A stretch of 30,859 bases of DNA from XYA12-FULL-58-9 sp001798605 (lineage in GTDB: Bacteria > Myxococcota > XYA12-FULL-58-9), in assembly GCA_036736205.1 (NCBI GenBank), contig DAINMX010000061.1, forward strand, positions 1 to 30,859, given 5' to 3'. Shown in pieces: positions 8,564-16,374 of this stretch. Within the stretch, counting starts at the first letter, position 1; each line of letters opens with the position of its first letter. The position numbers and the translations under genes were made by a program. The notes beneath the pieces were generated by a model. That model did no database searches. It saw only the letters and a program-made list of their open reading frames with translations, and was not told the DNA's origin.

Positions 8564-11500
8564 CTACTCAAGCGAACCGGTCAAACGAGTGTAGTCACTG
8601 GTGCGGTCGACCGAGGATTCGGACAATGACAACACCTTGGAACACTCGTTGCTGCCGCCGGCAGGCTCGCAGGTCCAACCTAAGGGGCAGTCCCCGTCAC
8701 CGTTGCAGACGATGCCGAGGACGCCAGCAAGATCGATCTCGGGTATCGGGAATGACTGCAGCACGCTGCCAAGGATCCGCGGCAACACCAACCGAGCCAG
8801 CCCGGAGAAGACTTCGCTCATGGATGCTTGATAGCCGGGGTCATCGATTGTGATCACTTCGAGATGAACATCGGGCTCCGTCTCCAACGTAAGAATCAGC
8901 TCACCGCCGTTGACATCAATGGAGCCGCCCACAACCGCGGAAAGATACAACGCCAGATTGAGGGAGCCGCTGCTCGTACCACCCAACACCGCGCCGAGGT
9001 CGACCGTTGCTTCGATGTAAACATCGCCAACGCCGACTTGCAGCTCCCAGCCATCACGCCCAGGCATGATGACCGGCGGCGTTTCGAAAAACAACGATAG
9101 CAGAACGCCGTCATGGCTTGTCCCGATGATCTCACTGACGGCACTGACATCGAGGTCTAGGCCACCCCCGTACCAAACCGCCCACAGAGCTTGATTGAGA
9201 AGGTCATCCTTGAGACCCAAACCACACTGATATCCACTGTTGGCAAAGGTCGGCAATGCTCCACTCTTTTTGATTGCACCAGAGGCGGAGACTGCGATGT
9301 TCGTGCCGCGGGTGCTCGGATAAACCTGGGCGAATAGACCCAGTTGGCCATAACCAGGATTGGGGCCCGTGGCGGGACACTCCGATGGTTTGCTCAAGCC
9401 TGACACGGTGGGCCCACAGAAGGCGATGCGGTCGAAGCCGCTTGCCAGTTGCACTTGCATGCTCAAGGGTGCCGGAATCGCGAAACTGGAATCAAAAGCA
9501 AAACCAGAAAGAAAATCGTCTATGATCGGTGGCAGCTGTTCGGCGATGGCATCCTCGAGGGCGTCTTCGATGGTGGTGGTGAGCAAGGTGACAAAGGTGT
9601 TAACGAGCCAATCACAAAGTGCCTGTGAACCGTCAGGACAATCGACCTCAACGCTGAGACCGGTGGTGGCAATTTCTAGAGATGACAGGGTGATTGACGG
9701 TGAATTGCCCGACAACCCCACACCCACGGGTCCCGTCAGATCGATAGCGTCGGCGTGCACCCAGGCGGTGCTGTCGATGAACAATATCTCCGTTCCCAGA
9801 AGACATTGCCGCCCCCAAACCTCCAGGGGAAAATCCAAAGCATACCCAGTGTTGCTGTCACCCACGTGCACGGCAATCTCGAGACCTCCGTCCACCGCGC
9901 GCAGCTCAGTGATGTAGGGGCCCTCGATTTCAATCGCCGGCGGACTCGTCGGTGGCCGCCGCAATCGATACCCTGTCTCGTTGCCGCTGCAGCTCACACC
10001 ATAATCACTCGACACAAACACGTATCCAGGCGCAATGATGTTGTCGTAGTTCTGAGCCTGCAAGACTGCCTCCCCGATGCTCGCGAGATCATCGACAAAC
10101 ACATCGTTATCATCAAGAAGCTCTTGGTTGAGCTGAGCCACCGCCCCCTGGTCAGCCCGGGAAGCAACATTCGGCGTGGTGGCAGCAGTAAAATAGCGGG
10201 TACTGCCGGTGTCGCCGCTGCGCAAATATGACTGCGCCAAAACTGCTTGGTTGCCACAAACATCCACTGCAACACCATCAATGATGGAAAGCCCCCAACG
10301 GCTGTTGTGTGCGACGGAAATAGAAATGCTGCGTTGACTGCTATCCGCGCCAAGATCGACACCCGCGACTGATGCGTTGGCAACATTGCTCACCGCATCG
10401 GTGAGGGTCCCCGTCAAGGTGACACTCCTATCGGTGGCGGTTCCAACCGCCACCATTGCGGCGCGCCTTGGGGCCACAGTGAAGACTGGTCCCGTCGAAT
10501 CAACGACCACATCCACCACCACCGGCAATCCAGCATAATCAAGGTCGCCAGCGCACTCGGCGTCGACATCCCCGACAACGCTGAAGCTCAAAGAAAACTC
10601 GCCTTCGTTGTTAAAAACCCAGCTTCCGGGTGCGTCGTTGACCACTCCTGTTGCCGGTGTGCTCTCCATGTTGATCGCGACGCCATCGATCTCGTACCCC
10701 CAGCGGTCGAGGAGCAATGGCACGTTTGGCAACCGACGGCCTCGCCAATAACACTGTTCCTCGATGAAACCGGTATCCCAGATGCACGGCCGTCCGCGGC
10801 GGACATTGACCACGGCGGGCGTTTCATCACCGGCGAGCATACCCGGCACCCTGCAAAACACGTAGTAGGTGCCAAGGTTCTGCGCCGCAAACGTGTTGCC
10901 AGTCACCATGACCCCTGCTTCTTCACCAACCTTGCCATCAGCGGCCATCACAATGAATTCGGTCGGGACGTCAGCGAGAGGATTGCCAAAAGCATCAGTC
11001 GCCACACATGTCACTGTCACAGCTTCGTTGGGGAGAGTGGTACTCACGTCAACCACGGTGTCACTTCCCCCGGGTGGTCCCACGATCACGCTCACCGACT
11101 CTGGGGTTATGTCCATTACGCTCCCAAACTGACACGCAACAGCGAAATCTCCTACTACAGTGCCCCGCACCACGAACCGTCCACCAAGGGGTGGGGCACA
11201 CAGCATCGACGGATCGGCAACAACCCCGGTGGCCTCGAGGTCGACCACGAGATTGTTGAAACCGTCATAGATGTCGCAGTCGATGGTGAGCGGCATACCC
11301 GCAGGAACAACTGAGTTGTCGACGATGGTCTCCACCGCCTCTGGCGTGCCAGGCACAACCGTCACCTTCACACCGCGGAGGTCTTGGGTCCGTGCCACAC
11401 TGTCCGCGCACTCAAGGCGATAGGCACCGGCTCGGGAGGGTCTAAACTTGAAGGTCCCGTTGCCGATCTGCTCGATGGGGCCCGGATTGGGGGCGATTTC

Positions 11501-11803
11501 TATGGTCGTCGGCACCTGGTCCAGATGTCTGTCTCGCCGCCAAACGACACACGAGGCCGTTACCGTCTCCCCCGCGGCGACAACCAACGGCGCTGCAAAG
11601 GTCTCTATCCGTCGGTCGTCGATTGGAATCGATGCCGTGAATCCATCGAAGTCCGCAACCACTCCTGGTCCGCTCAGGTTGCAGGCGACGGCAAAGAAGA
11701 ACAGCGAAAAGAAAATGGCCCATGTCACTGACAACAGAGACCGCGCTGAATTTGAGACGCCTGGGCTCAGCAACAAAGAAATCTTTGGGATCCAGCGGCG
11801 CAT
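8564..11803 (-). CDS. Large lipoprotein with Ig-like modules and a BPI/LBP (TULIP)-like C-terminal region
   Basis: About 1079 aa. Start uncertain: ATG at 11803 is used because a hydrophobic segment ending in FAVAC (Cys41) follows, a likely lipoprotein signal. An ATG at 11905 and a GTG nearer the hydrophobic stretch are alternatives, and none has a good ribosome site. Residues ~45-345 hold three Ig-like or Big-type modules (for example DAFGNPLADVPTEF). A further beta-rich segment follows to ~540. Residues ~630-780 and ~855-1030 look like two halves of a BPI/LBP-type fold: a Cys-flanked amphipathic helix region around LCDWLVNTFVTLL, then LKDDLLNQALWAVW, then an ETPP-V segment and a closing SFPIPEIDL. 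The C-terminus has a short Cys-rich piece (CNGDGDCPLGWTC). The lipid-binding idea is inference. It is convergent with the upstream membrane-protein gene and divergent from the PDZ gene. Confidence 0.78.
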   Translation of the reverse strand: MRRWIPKISLLLSPGVSNSARSLLSVTWAIFFSLFFFAVACNLSGPGVVADFDGFTASIPIDDRRIETFAAPLVVAAGETVTASCVVWRRDRHLDQVPTTIEIAPNPGPIEQIGNGTFKFRPSRAGAYRLECADSVARTQDLRGVKVTVVPGTPEAVETIVDNSVVPAGMPLTIDCDIYDGFNNLVVDLEATGVVADPSMLCAPPLGGRFVVRGTVVGDFAVACQFGSVMDITPESVSVIVGPPGGSDTVVDVSTTLPNEAVTVTCVATDAFGNPLADVPTEFIVMAADGKVGEEAGVMVTGNTFAAQNLGTYYVFCRVPGMLAGDETPAVVNVRRGRPCIWDTGFIEEQCYWRGRRLPNVPLLLDRWGYEIDGVAINMESTPATGVVNDAPGSWVFNNEGEFSLSFSVVGDVDAECAGDLDYAGLPVVVDVVVDSTGPVFTVAPRRAAMVAVGTATDRSVTLTGTLTDAVSNVANASVAGVDLGADSSQRSISISVAHNSRWGLSIIDGVAVDVCGNQAVLAQSYLRSGDTGSTRYFTAATTPNVASRADQGAVAQLNQELLDDNDVFVDDLASIGEAVLQAQNYDNIIAPGYVFVSSDYGVSCSGNETGYRLRRPPTSPPAIEIEGPYITELRAVDGGLEIAVHVGDSNTGYALDFPLEVWGRQCLLGTEILFIDSTAWVHADAIDLTGPVGVGLSGNSPSITLSSLEIATTGLSVEVDCPDGSQALCDWLVNTFVTLLTTTIEDALEDAIAEQLPPIIDDFLSGFAFDSSFAIPAPLSMQVQLASGFDRIAFCGPTVSGLSKPSECPATGPNPGYGQLGLFAQVYPSTRGTNIAVSASGAIKKSGALPTFANSGYQCGLGLKDDLLNQALWAVWYGGGLDLDVSAVSEIIGTSHDGVLLSLFFETPPVIMPGRDGWELQVGVGDVYIEATVDLGAVLGGTSSGSLNLALYLSAVVGGSIDVNGGELILTLETEPDVHLEVITIDDPGYQASMSEVFSGLARLVLPRILGSVLQSFPIPEIDLAGVLGIVCNGDGDCPLGWTCEPAGGSNECSKVLSLSESSVDRTSDYTRLTGSLE

Positions 11804-11952
11804 CAACGCCACTATAAACCAACTGCGAGCCTTGTTGTAGCTATTGCTCTGTGAGGCTAAGTGCGGCGCATCCCAAAGGGACGGTTGCCATACGAGATTG
11901 CCCATTGGCTAGTAATGTGGACAGTTTTGCATCGATTGCGTATAGGGAGGGG
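11804..11952. other. Divergent intergenic region, no gene seen
   Basis: 149 bp between the large lipoprotein gene (minus) and the PDZ gene (plus). It must hold both start regions. The only clear element is the GGGAGGGG tract before ATG 11953. I find no convincing promoter hexamers or inverted repeats longer than four bases. Confidence 0.5.
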
Positions 11953-13218
11953 ATGACACCAACGTCAGTGGTCACATTGTCAGCTATCGCGATCCTTCTA
12001 ACCTCGACAGGCGTTGCCAAAACGGAGGATGCAGCCAGAAGCCACTGGGCATTGGTGCTCAAGGTCGGCGAAGAGCTTAAGGACGATTCAGAGCTTGCTG
12101 AGACCGTCCTGAAAACCGCACGTCTCAAGCTGTCGTCGTCCGGCGCCACTGTCGCGACCAGCGAGCAGGTCGACGACGCGCGAACGGCTCTCGGTGTGAC
12201 GGAGGTGAGCTTTGAGTCTTTCGCCACTCTGCTCGATGGTGTTAGCGCAGTCCAAGGACTTCTTTTTGAAGTGGGGAGTGATGGCCAAAAGTTGAAACTC
12301 ACCGTGCACCGCTACGACGCGATCTTCGACACCTGGGCAACCATCAAAGTCAAAGCAGCACCGCGACCGGCTCTCAAACACAACCTGCGCAAGAAAGTCA
12401 CCGAGCTAAGCAAACCGACCAAGCCCAAAGCCCGTCCAAAGGGGACTGAACCCGGCGAGATCATTAAGCTGGGAATTTCCGTTGCGAGCCTCGATGGCAA
12501 AGAGGCCAAGGGACTCGGCCTGAAGAAACCCCAGGGTGCCCGCGTGACCAGCATCTCCAATGCTGGCGTGGTCAGACATTCGGATTTGGCAGTTGACGAT
12601 GTGATCACAAAAATCGGCAGAAAGAAGGTTCAAAATCCCGTCGAGGCCTTTGAGCTTCTGACTCAATCCCGGTACGGCGACACCCTGACCATGGAGGTTT
12701 GGCGTGGTGGCGAAAAGATGGCTGTCGAGTTCACCGTCGGCGCGCCCGCAGGGCCAGCAAAACCTGCTCCGGATGAAGCGGAACCAACCACTTCATCTGG
12801 CAGCACAAAACCTGTGGCCGAGACTACCGTTGATCCGACCCGAACGGAGTCGCCAAAACCTCCACCAACACGCAAACTCGGCGTGCGGGTGCGTGTAGTC
12901 ACTCCCGAGCTCGCCACCAGCCTGGGCTTGCCAGCCCCGACGGGAGCTTTTGTTGTTTCAGTCTTGTCTGGGAGCGCCGCGGAAAAGGCGCAGTTGAAAG
13001 CCAACGACATCATTCTCACCATCAATGAGCGGTCTGTGACACATGCCAGTGAGCTGGTACCGACAGTTGATGCGACCTATCCGCGTCAACGCTTGCGCAT
13101 GGAGGTTTGGCGTAACAAGGTACAAACAACAATTGACGTCGAGCTGCCAAACGGGCAAACGACCAGTCTCGACGCGAGTCCCGCGACCGCCGCTAAGTCT
13201 GCGTCGTCCTCACTGTAA
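11953..13218 (+). CDS. Exported protein with two PDZ domains and no protease domain
   Basis: 421 aa. ATG 11953 is chosen over an upstream in-frame ATG at 11851 because a signal peptide starts directly after it and a GGGAGGGG tract abuts it. Residues ~20-150 form an alpha/beta domain I do not recognise by name; it loosely resembles the periplasmic FlgO/TolB N-terminal type. PDZ1 spans ~171-265, with a Gly-rich carboxylate-binding loop region, SISNAGVV and DDVITKIG. A Pro/Thr-rich linker follows. PDZ2 spans ~307-399, with GAFVVSVLSGSAAEKAQL and NDIILTINERSV. No HtrA-type or S41 catalytic domain is present. Such proteins usually bind C-terminal peptides as periplasmic adaptors (family knowledge); the partner is unknown. 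It diverges from the large lipoprotein gene and is convergent with the sigma-factor gene, 29 nt away. Confidence 0.85.
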   Translation: MTPTSVVTLSAIAILLTSTGVAKTEDAARSHWALVLKVGEELKDDSELAETVLKTARLKLSSSGATVATSEQVDDARTALGVTEVSFESFATLLDGVSAVQGLLFEVGSDGQKLKLTVHRYDAIFDTWATIKVKAAPRPALKHNLRKKVTELSKPTKPKARPKGTEPGEIIKLGISVASLDGKEAKGLGLKKPQGARVTSISNAGVVRHSDLAVDDVITKIGRKKVQNPVEAFELLTQSRYGDTLTMEVWRGGEKMAVEFTVGAPAGPAKPAPDEAEPTTSSGSTKPVAETTVDPTRTESPKPPPTRKLGVRVRVVTPELATSLGLPAPTGAFVVSVLSGSAAEKAQLKANDIILTINERSVTHASELVPTVDATYPRQRLRMEVWRNKVQTTIDVELPNGQTTSLDASPATAAKSASSSL

Positions 13219-13247
13219 ATAGGCAGGCAGAGCCTGGGCACATCAAC

Positions 13248-15716
13248 TCATTCCTCTGCGAACATCTTGAGCCGTTTTTGTCGTAAAGGTTCTCGCAATT
13301 TGCCGAGAGCGACGGCCTGAATTTGTCGAATGCGTTCGCGGGTGATCTCGAAGTTTAGTCCCACTTCCTCAAGAGTGTATTCGTCATCTTCGTCAATGCC
13401 GAATCGCATGCAGAGAATCTTCTGCTCCCGTGGCGTTAACGTCCCCAAGACTGCACGCACCTCCTTTGCGAGCTCTGAGGAAGTCGCCACATCAGACGGA
13501 GAGTCGACGCTCTTGTCCTCAATAAGATCACCCAGCTCTCCATCTCCATCTTCACCAACCGGTGTTTGGAGGGAAACAGCCCGTGATTGGGCCTCAAGAA
13601 TGAATCGTGCATGCTCGGTGGGCATTTCCAACTTCGCTGCGACCTCATCGAGTGTCGGCTCTCTTCCCATTTCTTGGGTGAGATAACGTTGGGTGCGAAT
13701 CACCTTGCTGATGGTTTCCAAGCGATGCACAGGTACCCGAATCGTTCGCCCCTGGTCGGCGATGGCACGGGTGAGAGATTGGCGAACCCACCAAGTTGCA
13801 TAGGTTGAAAACTTGAAGCCGCGACGCCAGTCGAACCGTTCGGCGGCTTTCATCAGGCCAATGTTGCCCTCTTGAATCAAGTCGAGCAAAGGCATGCTGC
13901 GGCCTTGGTAGCGCCGGGCACACGACACCACCAGCCGCAGATTGGCCTCAACCAAAGCCGCGCGCGCCTGTTCGGCCTTGCGCTCGGCACGCACGATGGC
14001 GGCATAGTCTGCGCGCAGGTCGGCCACCGGCGAACCGGCCTCCACCTCGATTCTTTGAATCATACCGTCGCAACTGTCGAGGAGGCGCGTGCCCTCACGC
14101 ATCGCATCAACACCAATGCCAAGCTGACGACCAATGCGCCGCTCGTCGTATCGCGAACGTTTCGCCTCGTGCAGCAGGCGCCGCAGGTCGTTGCGACTGC
14201 GCCCCAGTTTCGCCTCGACCGAGCATGTGTCCCGCTCGGCGCGCTCAGCACGCAAGATGAGTTCCTTGAGTCGCGTGACCAGCACATTGACCCAATCCCG
14301 TGGCAGCACCAAGCCAGCAACGATCTCGTCAATAGCGCGAGTCGCTTGCTCCACCTCCCGCTGCAATGCCGTGCGGGCTCTATCAGACCCCACGGCACCG
14401 TAACGTTGAAGAATTGCGTCGCGTCGCCCGTGCAATCTTTCGAGCGAGTTGAGCTGCTCGACAAGTCCCTTGTGGTCGCCTTCGGCGGGGTCCGCTTCAT
14501 CCACGTCTCTCAGTTGCCGCCCGAGCCTCAACAGCTGTTGACGCCCAACCACCGATGCCAGCAGGGCGTCTGTGACATCCCTTTCACCGGATTCAATGCG
14601 CTTGGCAATTTCGACCTCCTGCTCACGGGTTAGCATGGGCACGTGCCCCATGTGCCGCAAATACGCGTGCAGGGGATCCGCGGGGGATGGCAGGTCTTTC
14701 TTTTTCGTTGTCTCCTTCGCACCTCTTTGCTCGTCGCTCTTCGCACCGCGGTCTCGACTTGTTCGGACTCTTAGTGATGCCGATTTGTCACGTGCTGAGG
14801 TTGCCGATTTGTCCTGTGCTGAGACTGGTGTGGTTGGCGTCTGGCCCACCGTTTTGCGCACCAGGTTCTCGAGAGCAACCAAAATACGACGTTGACCGCC
14901 ACCTCTCTGCCCATTGAGCAGCTTCTGCAGGTGGTGCAACCCGGCTGGAGTATTCTGCTCCGCCAAACATCGCTGCAGCTGCAGAGCCAATTGCCGTTTG
15001 GGACGCCCACCGTGGTGGCGGCTCCAGACCGTCGCAAGCTCGGCGAAGAGCTCGGTTTGTACGACCTCGCGCCCCCTCAACGATTCGTTGACCGCATCTG
15101 CAGCATTGTCCCGGGCTGCGAGAGCTGCTCGTTCCGACCGGATGTTATGCGGGCGCAGGCGGACAAGGATGGCCTCGAGAATTTCGCGACGGGCCCACCG
15201 TCCCTTGCCTACCAAGGCCATTTGCAGAGGTGCAACACCGAGACTGATTCCCTCGGCGGCGAGATCGCTGTGAATGCGCGTCGCAAGATAGCGCTTGCTG
15301 CGTTTTGGATTGAAGTGCAACCACAGTCGGGCCAAAGGCACCAACCGCCCCACGGACACATAGGGTGGCTTTCGCTTTTCGGCGTCGATGAGTGGCTCGC
15401 TGACTTCGATGCGTCGCACAACCTCATCTCGGTCGGCGTATCGATCGGTGTTGATAAGCAATGTCGCCAGTTCATCTTCGAGACATCGGGGGACAGTTGC
15501 TACCCCACCGTCCATCTGCCGGCGCAAAGTCCGATCGTGATAATCGATTCCTCTAGCGCTCAACCTTTCACGGAGAAGTCGTGCCAACTGTCCACGCGAG
15601 CCGTCGGGATGCTCACGCAACCACAGTCGAGCCATTGCACGCAACAAGTCGCCTGGAATTCTCTCCAGATCCTGTTCGTTCAGATTCCCCCCCCCATTTG
15701 CGGCACTCCGCTCCAT
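13248..15716 (-). CDS. Primary-type RNA polymerase sigma-70 factor with a triplicated N-terminal extension
   Basis: 822 aa, much longer than E. coli RpoD (613 aa). The C-terminal half is a full RpoD-like factor. Region 1.2 reads DPLHAYLRHMG. A ~200-residue helical non-conserved region follows. Regions 2.1-2.4 include LVEANLRLVVSCARRY, DLIQEGNIGLMKA and TYATWWVRQSLT, keeping the Gln and Thr that contact the -10 element. Region 3 follows, and region 4.2 has TLEEVG and TRERIRQIQ. Region 1.1 is absent. In its place residues ~25-290 contain three related ~70-residue helical modules spaced 99-100 residues apart, then a charged linker. ATG 15716 is used; a TTG three codons upstream is possible, and neither has a clear ribosome site. 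A run of nine G lies seven codons in. Promoter recognition is probably close to housekeeping type (inference from conserved regions 2.4 and 4.2). Confidence 0.92.
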   Translation of the reverse strand: MERSAANGGGNLNEQDLERIPGDLLRAMARLWLREHPDGSRGQLARLLRERLSARGIDYHDRTLRRQMDGGVATVPRCLEDELATLLINTDRYADRDEVVRRIEVSEPLIDAEKRKPPYVSVGRLVPLARLWLHFNPKRSKRYLATRIHSDLAAEGISLGVAPLQMALVGKGRWARREILEAILVRLRPHNIRSERAALAARDNAADAVNESLRGREVVQTELFAELATVWSRHHGGRPKRQLALQLQRCLAEQNTPAGLHHLQKLLNGQRGGGQRRILVALENLVRKTVGQTPTTPVSAQDKSATSARDKSASLRVRTSRDRGAKSDEQRGAKETTKKKDLPSPADPLHAYLRHMGHVPMLTREQEVEIAKRIESGERDVTDALLASVVGRQQLLRLGRQLRDVDEADPAEGDHKGLVEQLNSLERLHGRRDAILQRYGAVGSDRARTALQREVEQATRAIDEIVAGLVLPRDWVNVLVTRLKELILRAERAERDTCSVEAKLGRSRNDLRRLLHEAKRSRYDERRIGRQLGIGVDAMREGTRLLDSCDGMIQRIEVEAGSPVADLRADYAAIVRAERKAEQARAALVEANLRLVVSCARRYQGRSMPLLDLIQEGNIGLMKAAERFDWRRGFKFSTYATWWVRQSLTRAIADQGRTIRVPVHRLETISKVIRTQRYLTQEMGREPTLDEVAAKLEMPTEHARFILEAQSRAVSLQTPVGEDGDGELGDLIEDKSVDSPSDVATSSELAKEVRAVLGTLTPREQKILCMRFGIDEDDEYTLEEVGLNFEITRERIRQIQAVALGKLREPLRQKRLKMFAEE
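14778..14825 (-). repeat. 24-nt imperfect tandem duplication in the sigma-factor linker
   Basis: Two adjacent 24-nt units match at about 20 of 24 positions and encode the 8-residue repeat SA(Q/R)DKSA(T/S) in the charged linker between the N-terminal modules and region 1.2. The stretch is Ala/Ser/Lys/Asp-rich, probably disordered, and looks like slippage-driven linker growth. Confidence 0.75.
14846..15654 (-). repeat. Three N-terminal protein modules of the sigma factor (approx. 100-residue period)
   Basis: Counting from the TTG-initiated reading (three residues longer than the annotated start), the modules begin near residues 28, 129 and 227. All share A-(R/T)-(L/V)-W at 32, 132 and 231, then (S/P)-(R/K) at 43, 143 and 242, LA at 47, 147 and 246, Leu at 55, 155 and 254, Leu at 67, 167 and 266, Gly at 73, 173 and 272, and an Arg-rich turn into a final Leu-rich helix. 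Spacing is almost invariant, which argues for true internal triplication. The pattern of two helices with a turn after LA-x(6)-L resembles helix-turn-helix units, but DNA binding is inference. Nucleotide identity between copies is low, so the duplication is old. Confidence 0.8.
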
Positions 15717-15743
15717 GGGCTTCAACCACTTGGAAAAATGCGT

Positions 15744-15961
15744 TTAGGTCACCTTCAGAGGGTTGGGATGGGATCGACGCCTGTCAAGGGCGTCCCGTGT
15801 GGTGATTGCGTGGGAGGTCGGCAAGATGGAGCCGACGTAGGCGGCCGGGACCTCGTAGATCAGAGTCTGCGCACCCGCGCACCGATGCGCCCACTTGGAT
15901 TGTCCGGTTTCGAGCATCGTGGTATCAGTGGTGCGATGCTCGCCTTGTTTGTCTTGGAGAC
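15744..15961 (-). CDS. Partial small ORF, 3' part, truncated by the scaffold gap
   Basis: This minus-strand open frame ends at TAA 15744-15746, 28 nt upstream of the sigma-factor ATG. It reads into the gap at its 5' end. Visible residues include ETGQSKWAHRCAGAQTLIY and EVPAAYVGSILPTSHA. I do not recognise a family. A second minus frame over the same DNA stays open to 15860 (ending GRIGARVRRL), so the true frame cannot be decided because the gap length is unknown. It may be the tail of the ORF that begins at 16099 on the other side of the gap. Its position would make it the upstream neighbour of the sigma gene. Confidence 0.35.
15911..15942. promoter_or_regulatory. 9-bp inverted repeat CGAGCATCG-N14-CGATGCTCG near the scaffold gap
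   Basis: Perfect 9-bp arms at 15911-15919 and 15934-15942 with a 14-nt spacer, about 195-225 nt upstream of the sigma-factor ATG. It overlaps an uncertain ORF, so it is either a coding coincidence, an operator dyad, or a hairpin in the sigma-gene leader. The long spacer and absence of a T-run argue against a terminator. Confidence 0.35.
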
Positions 15962-16061
15962 NNNNNNNNNNNNNNNNNNNNNNNNNNNNNNNNNNNNNNN
16001 NNNNNNNNNNNNNNNNNNNNNNNNNNNNNNNNNNNNNNNNNNNNNNNNNNNNNNNNNNNNN
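15962..16061. other. Assembly gap (100 N)
   Basis: Exactly 100 undetermined bases, the conventional filler for a scaffold join of unknown length. Order, orientation and distance of the two flanking contigs therefore depend on the scaffolding evidence. Any gene spanning it is unresolved. Confidence 0.99.
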
Positions 16062-16099
16062 ACAGTCATCGCGATGGAAGTTGCATTGAGTCGGTACAT
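16062..16099 (-). CDS. 5' end of a small ORF that enters the scaffold gap
   Basis: ATG at 16097-16099 (minus strand) has a good ribosome site, AAGGAG (plus-strand 16106-16111), 7 nt upstream. Only MYRLNATSIAMT is readable before the gap. The same frame extends upstream to a GTG at 16225 that has an even stronger AAGGAGG (16232-16238) 6 nt before it, so a longer start (about 42 extra residues) is possible. Function unknown. It probably continues into one of the two open frames left of the gap. Confidence 0.4.
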
Positions 16100-16205
16100 G
16101 GTCTTCTCCTTGGCGTTCGAGAAATGGCTTCGTCGCTTTCCCAGAATCCGATGCACGAAGCAGGCCACCCACAACGTGCGGCAATCTGCGTGTTTCGCCG
16201 GGTTG

Positions 16206-16267
16206 GTGGGGCCACATTGCCCCACTCGCAACCTCCTTGCGGTCCATGACTGGGGCATTTTTGCCCC
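16206..16267. promoter_or_regulatory. Pair of identical dyads GGGGC-N6-GCCCC, 44 bp centre to centre
   Basis: The first dyad is 16208-16223 and extends to a 7-bp perfect inverted repeat GTGGGGC/GCCCCAC (16206-16225). The second is 16252-16267 with 6-bp arms GGGGCA/TGCCCC. Both are preceded by T and have the same 6-nt spacer length. They lie in the 275-bp stretch without a confident gene between the TPR lipoprotein gene and the gap-broken ORF. Neither is followed by a T-run in either direction, so they are not classical terminators. A dimeric regulator's operators or RNA hairpins are the options. The rest of 16100-16374 shows nothing else I can name. Confidence 0.45.
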
Positions 16268-16374
16268 GCGCGCATCAGAGAGTGGCGGAACGCCGCCTCA
16301 AAAACCCCGCGGTGGTCGCCATCTCGCAGGCGGCCCATCAGGAAGTGCTCGCCGCACTACCCTCATAATAGGCA

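Noticed and set aside
13224..13236. CAGGC-AGA-GCCTG hairpin between the convergent PDZ and sigma-factor genes
   Set aside because: Five-base stem with a three-base loop and no T-run on either strand; too weak to call a terminator.
16310..16374. Terminator after the TPR lipoprotein gene
   Set aside because: I looked for a GC stem followed by T on the minus strand; the only nearby stem (GGCGG/CCGCC near 16285) has its T-run on the wrong side.
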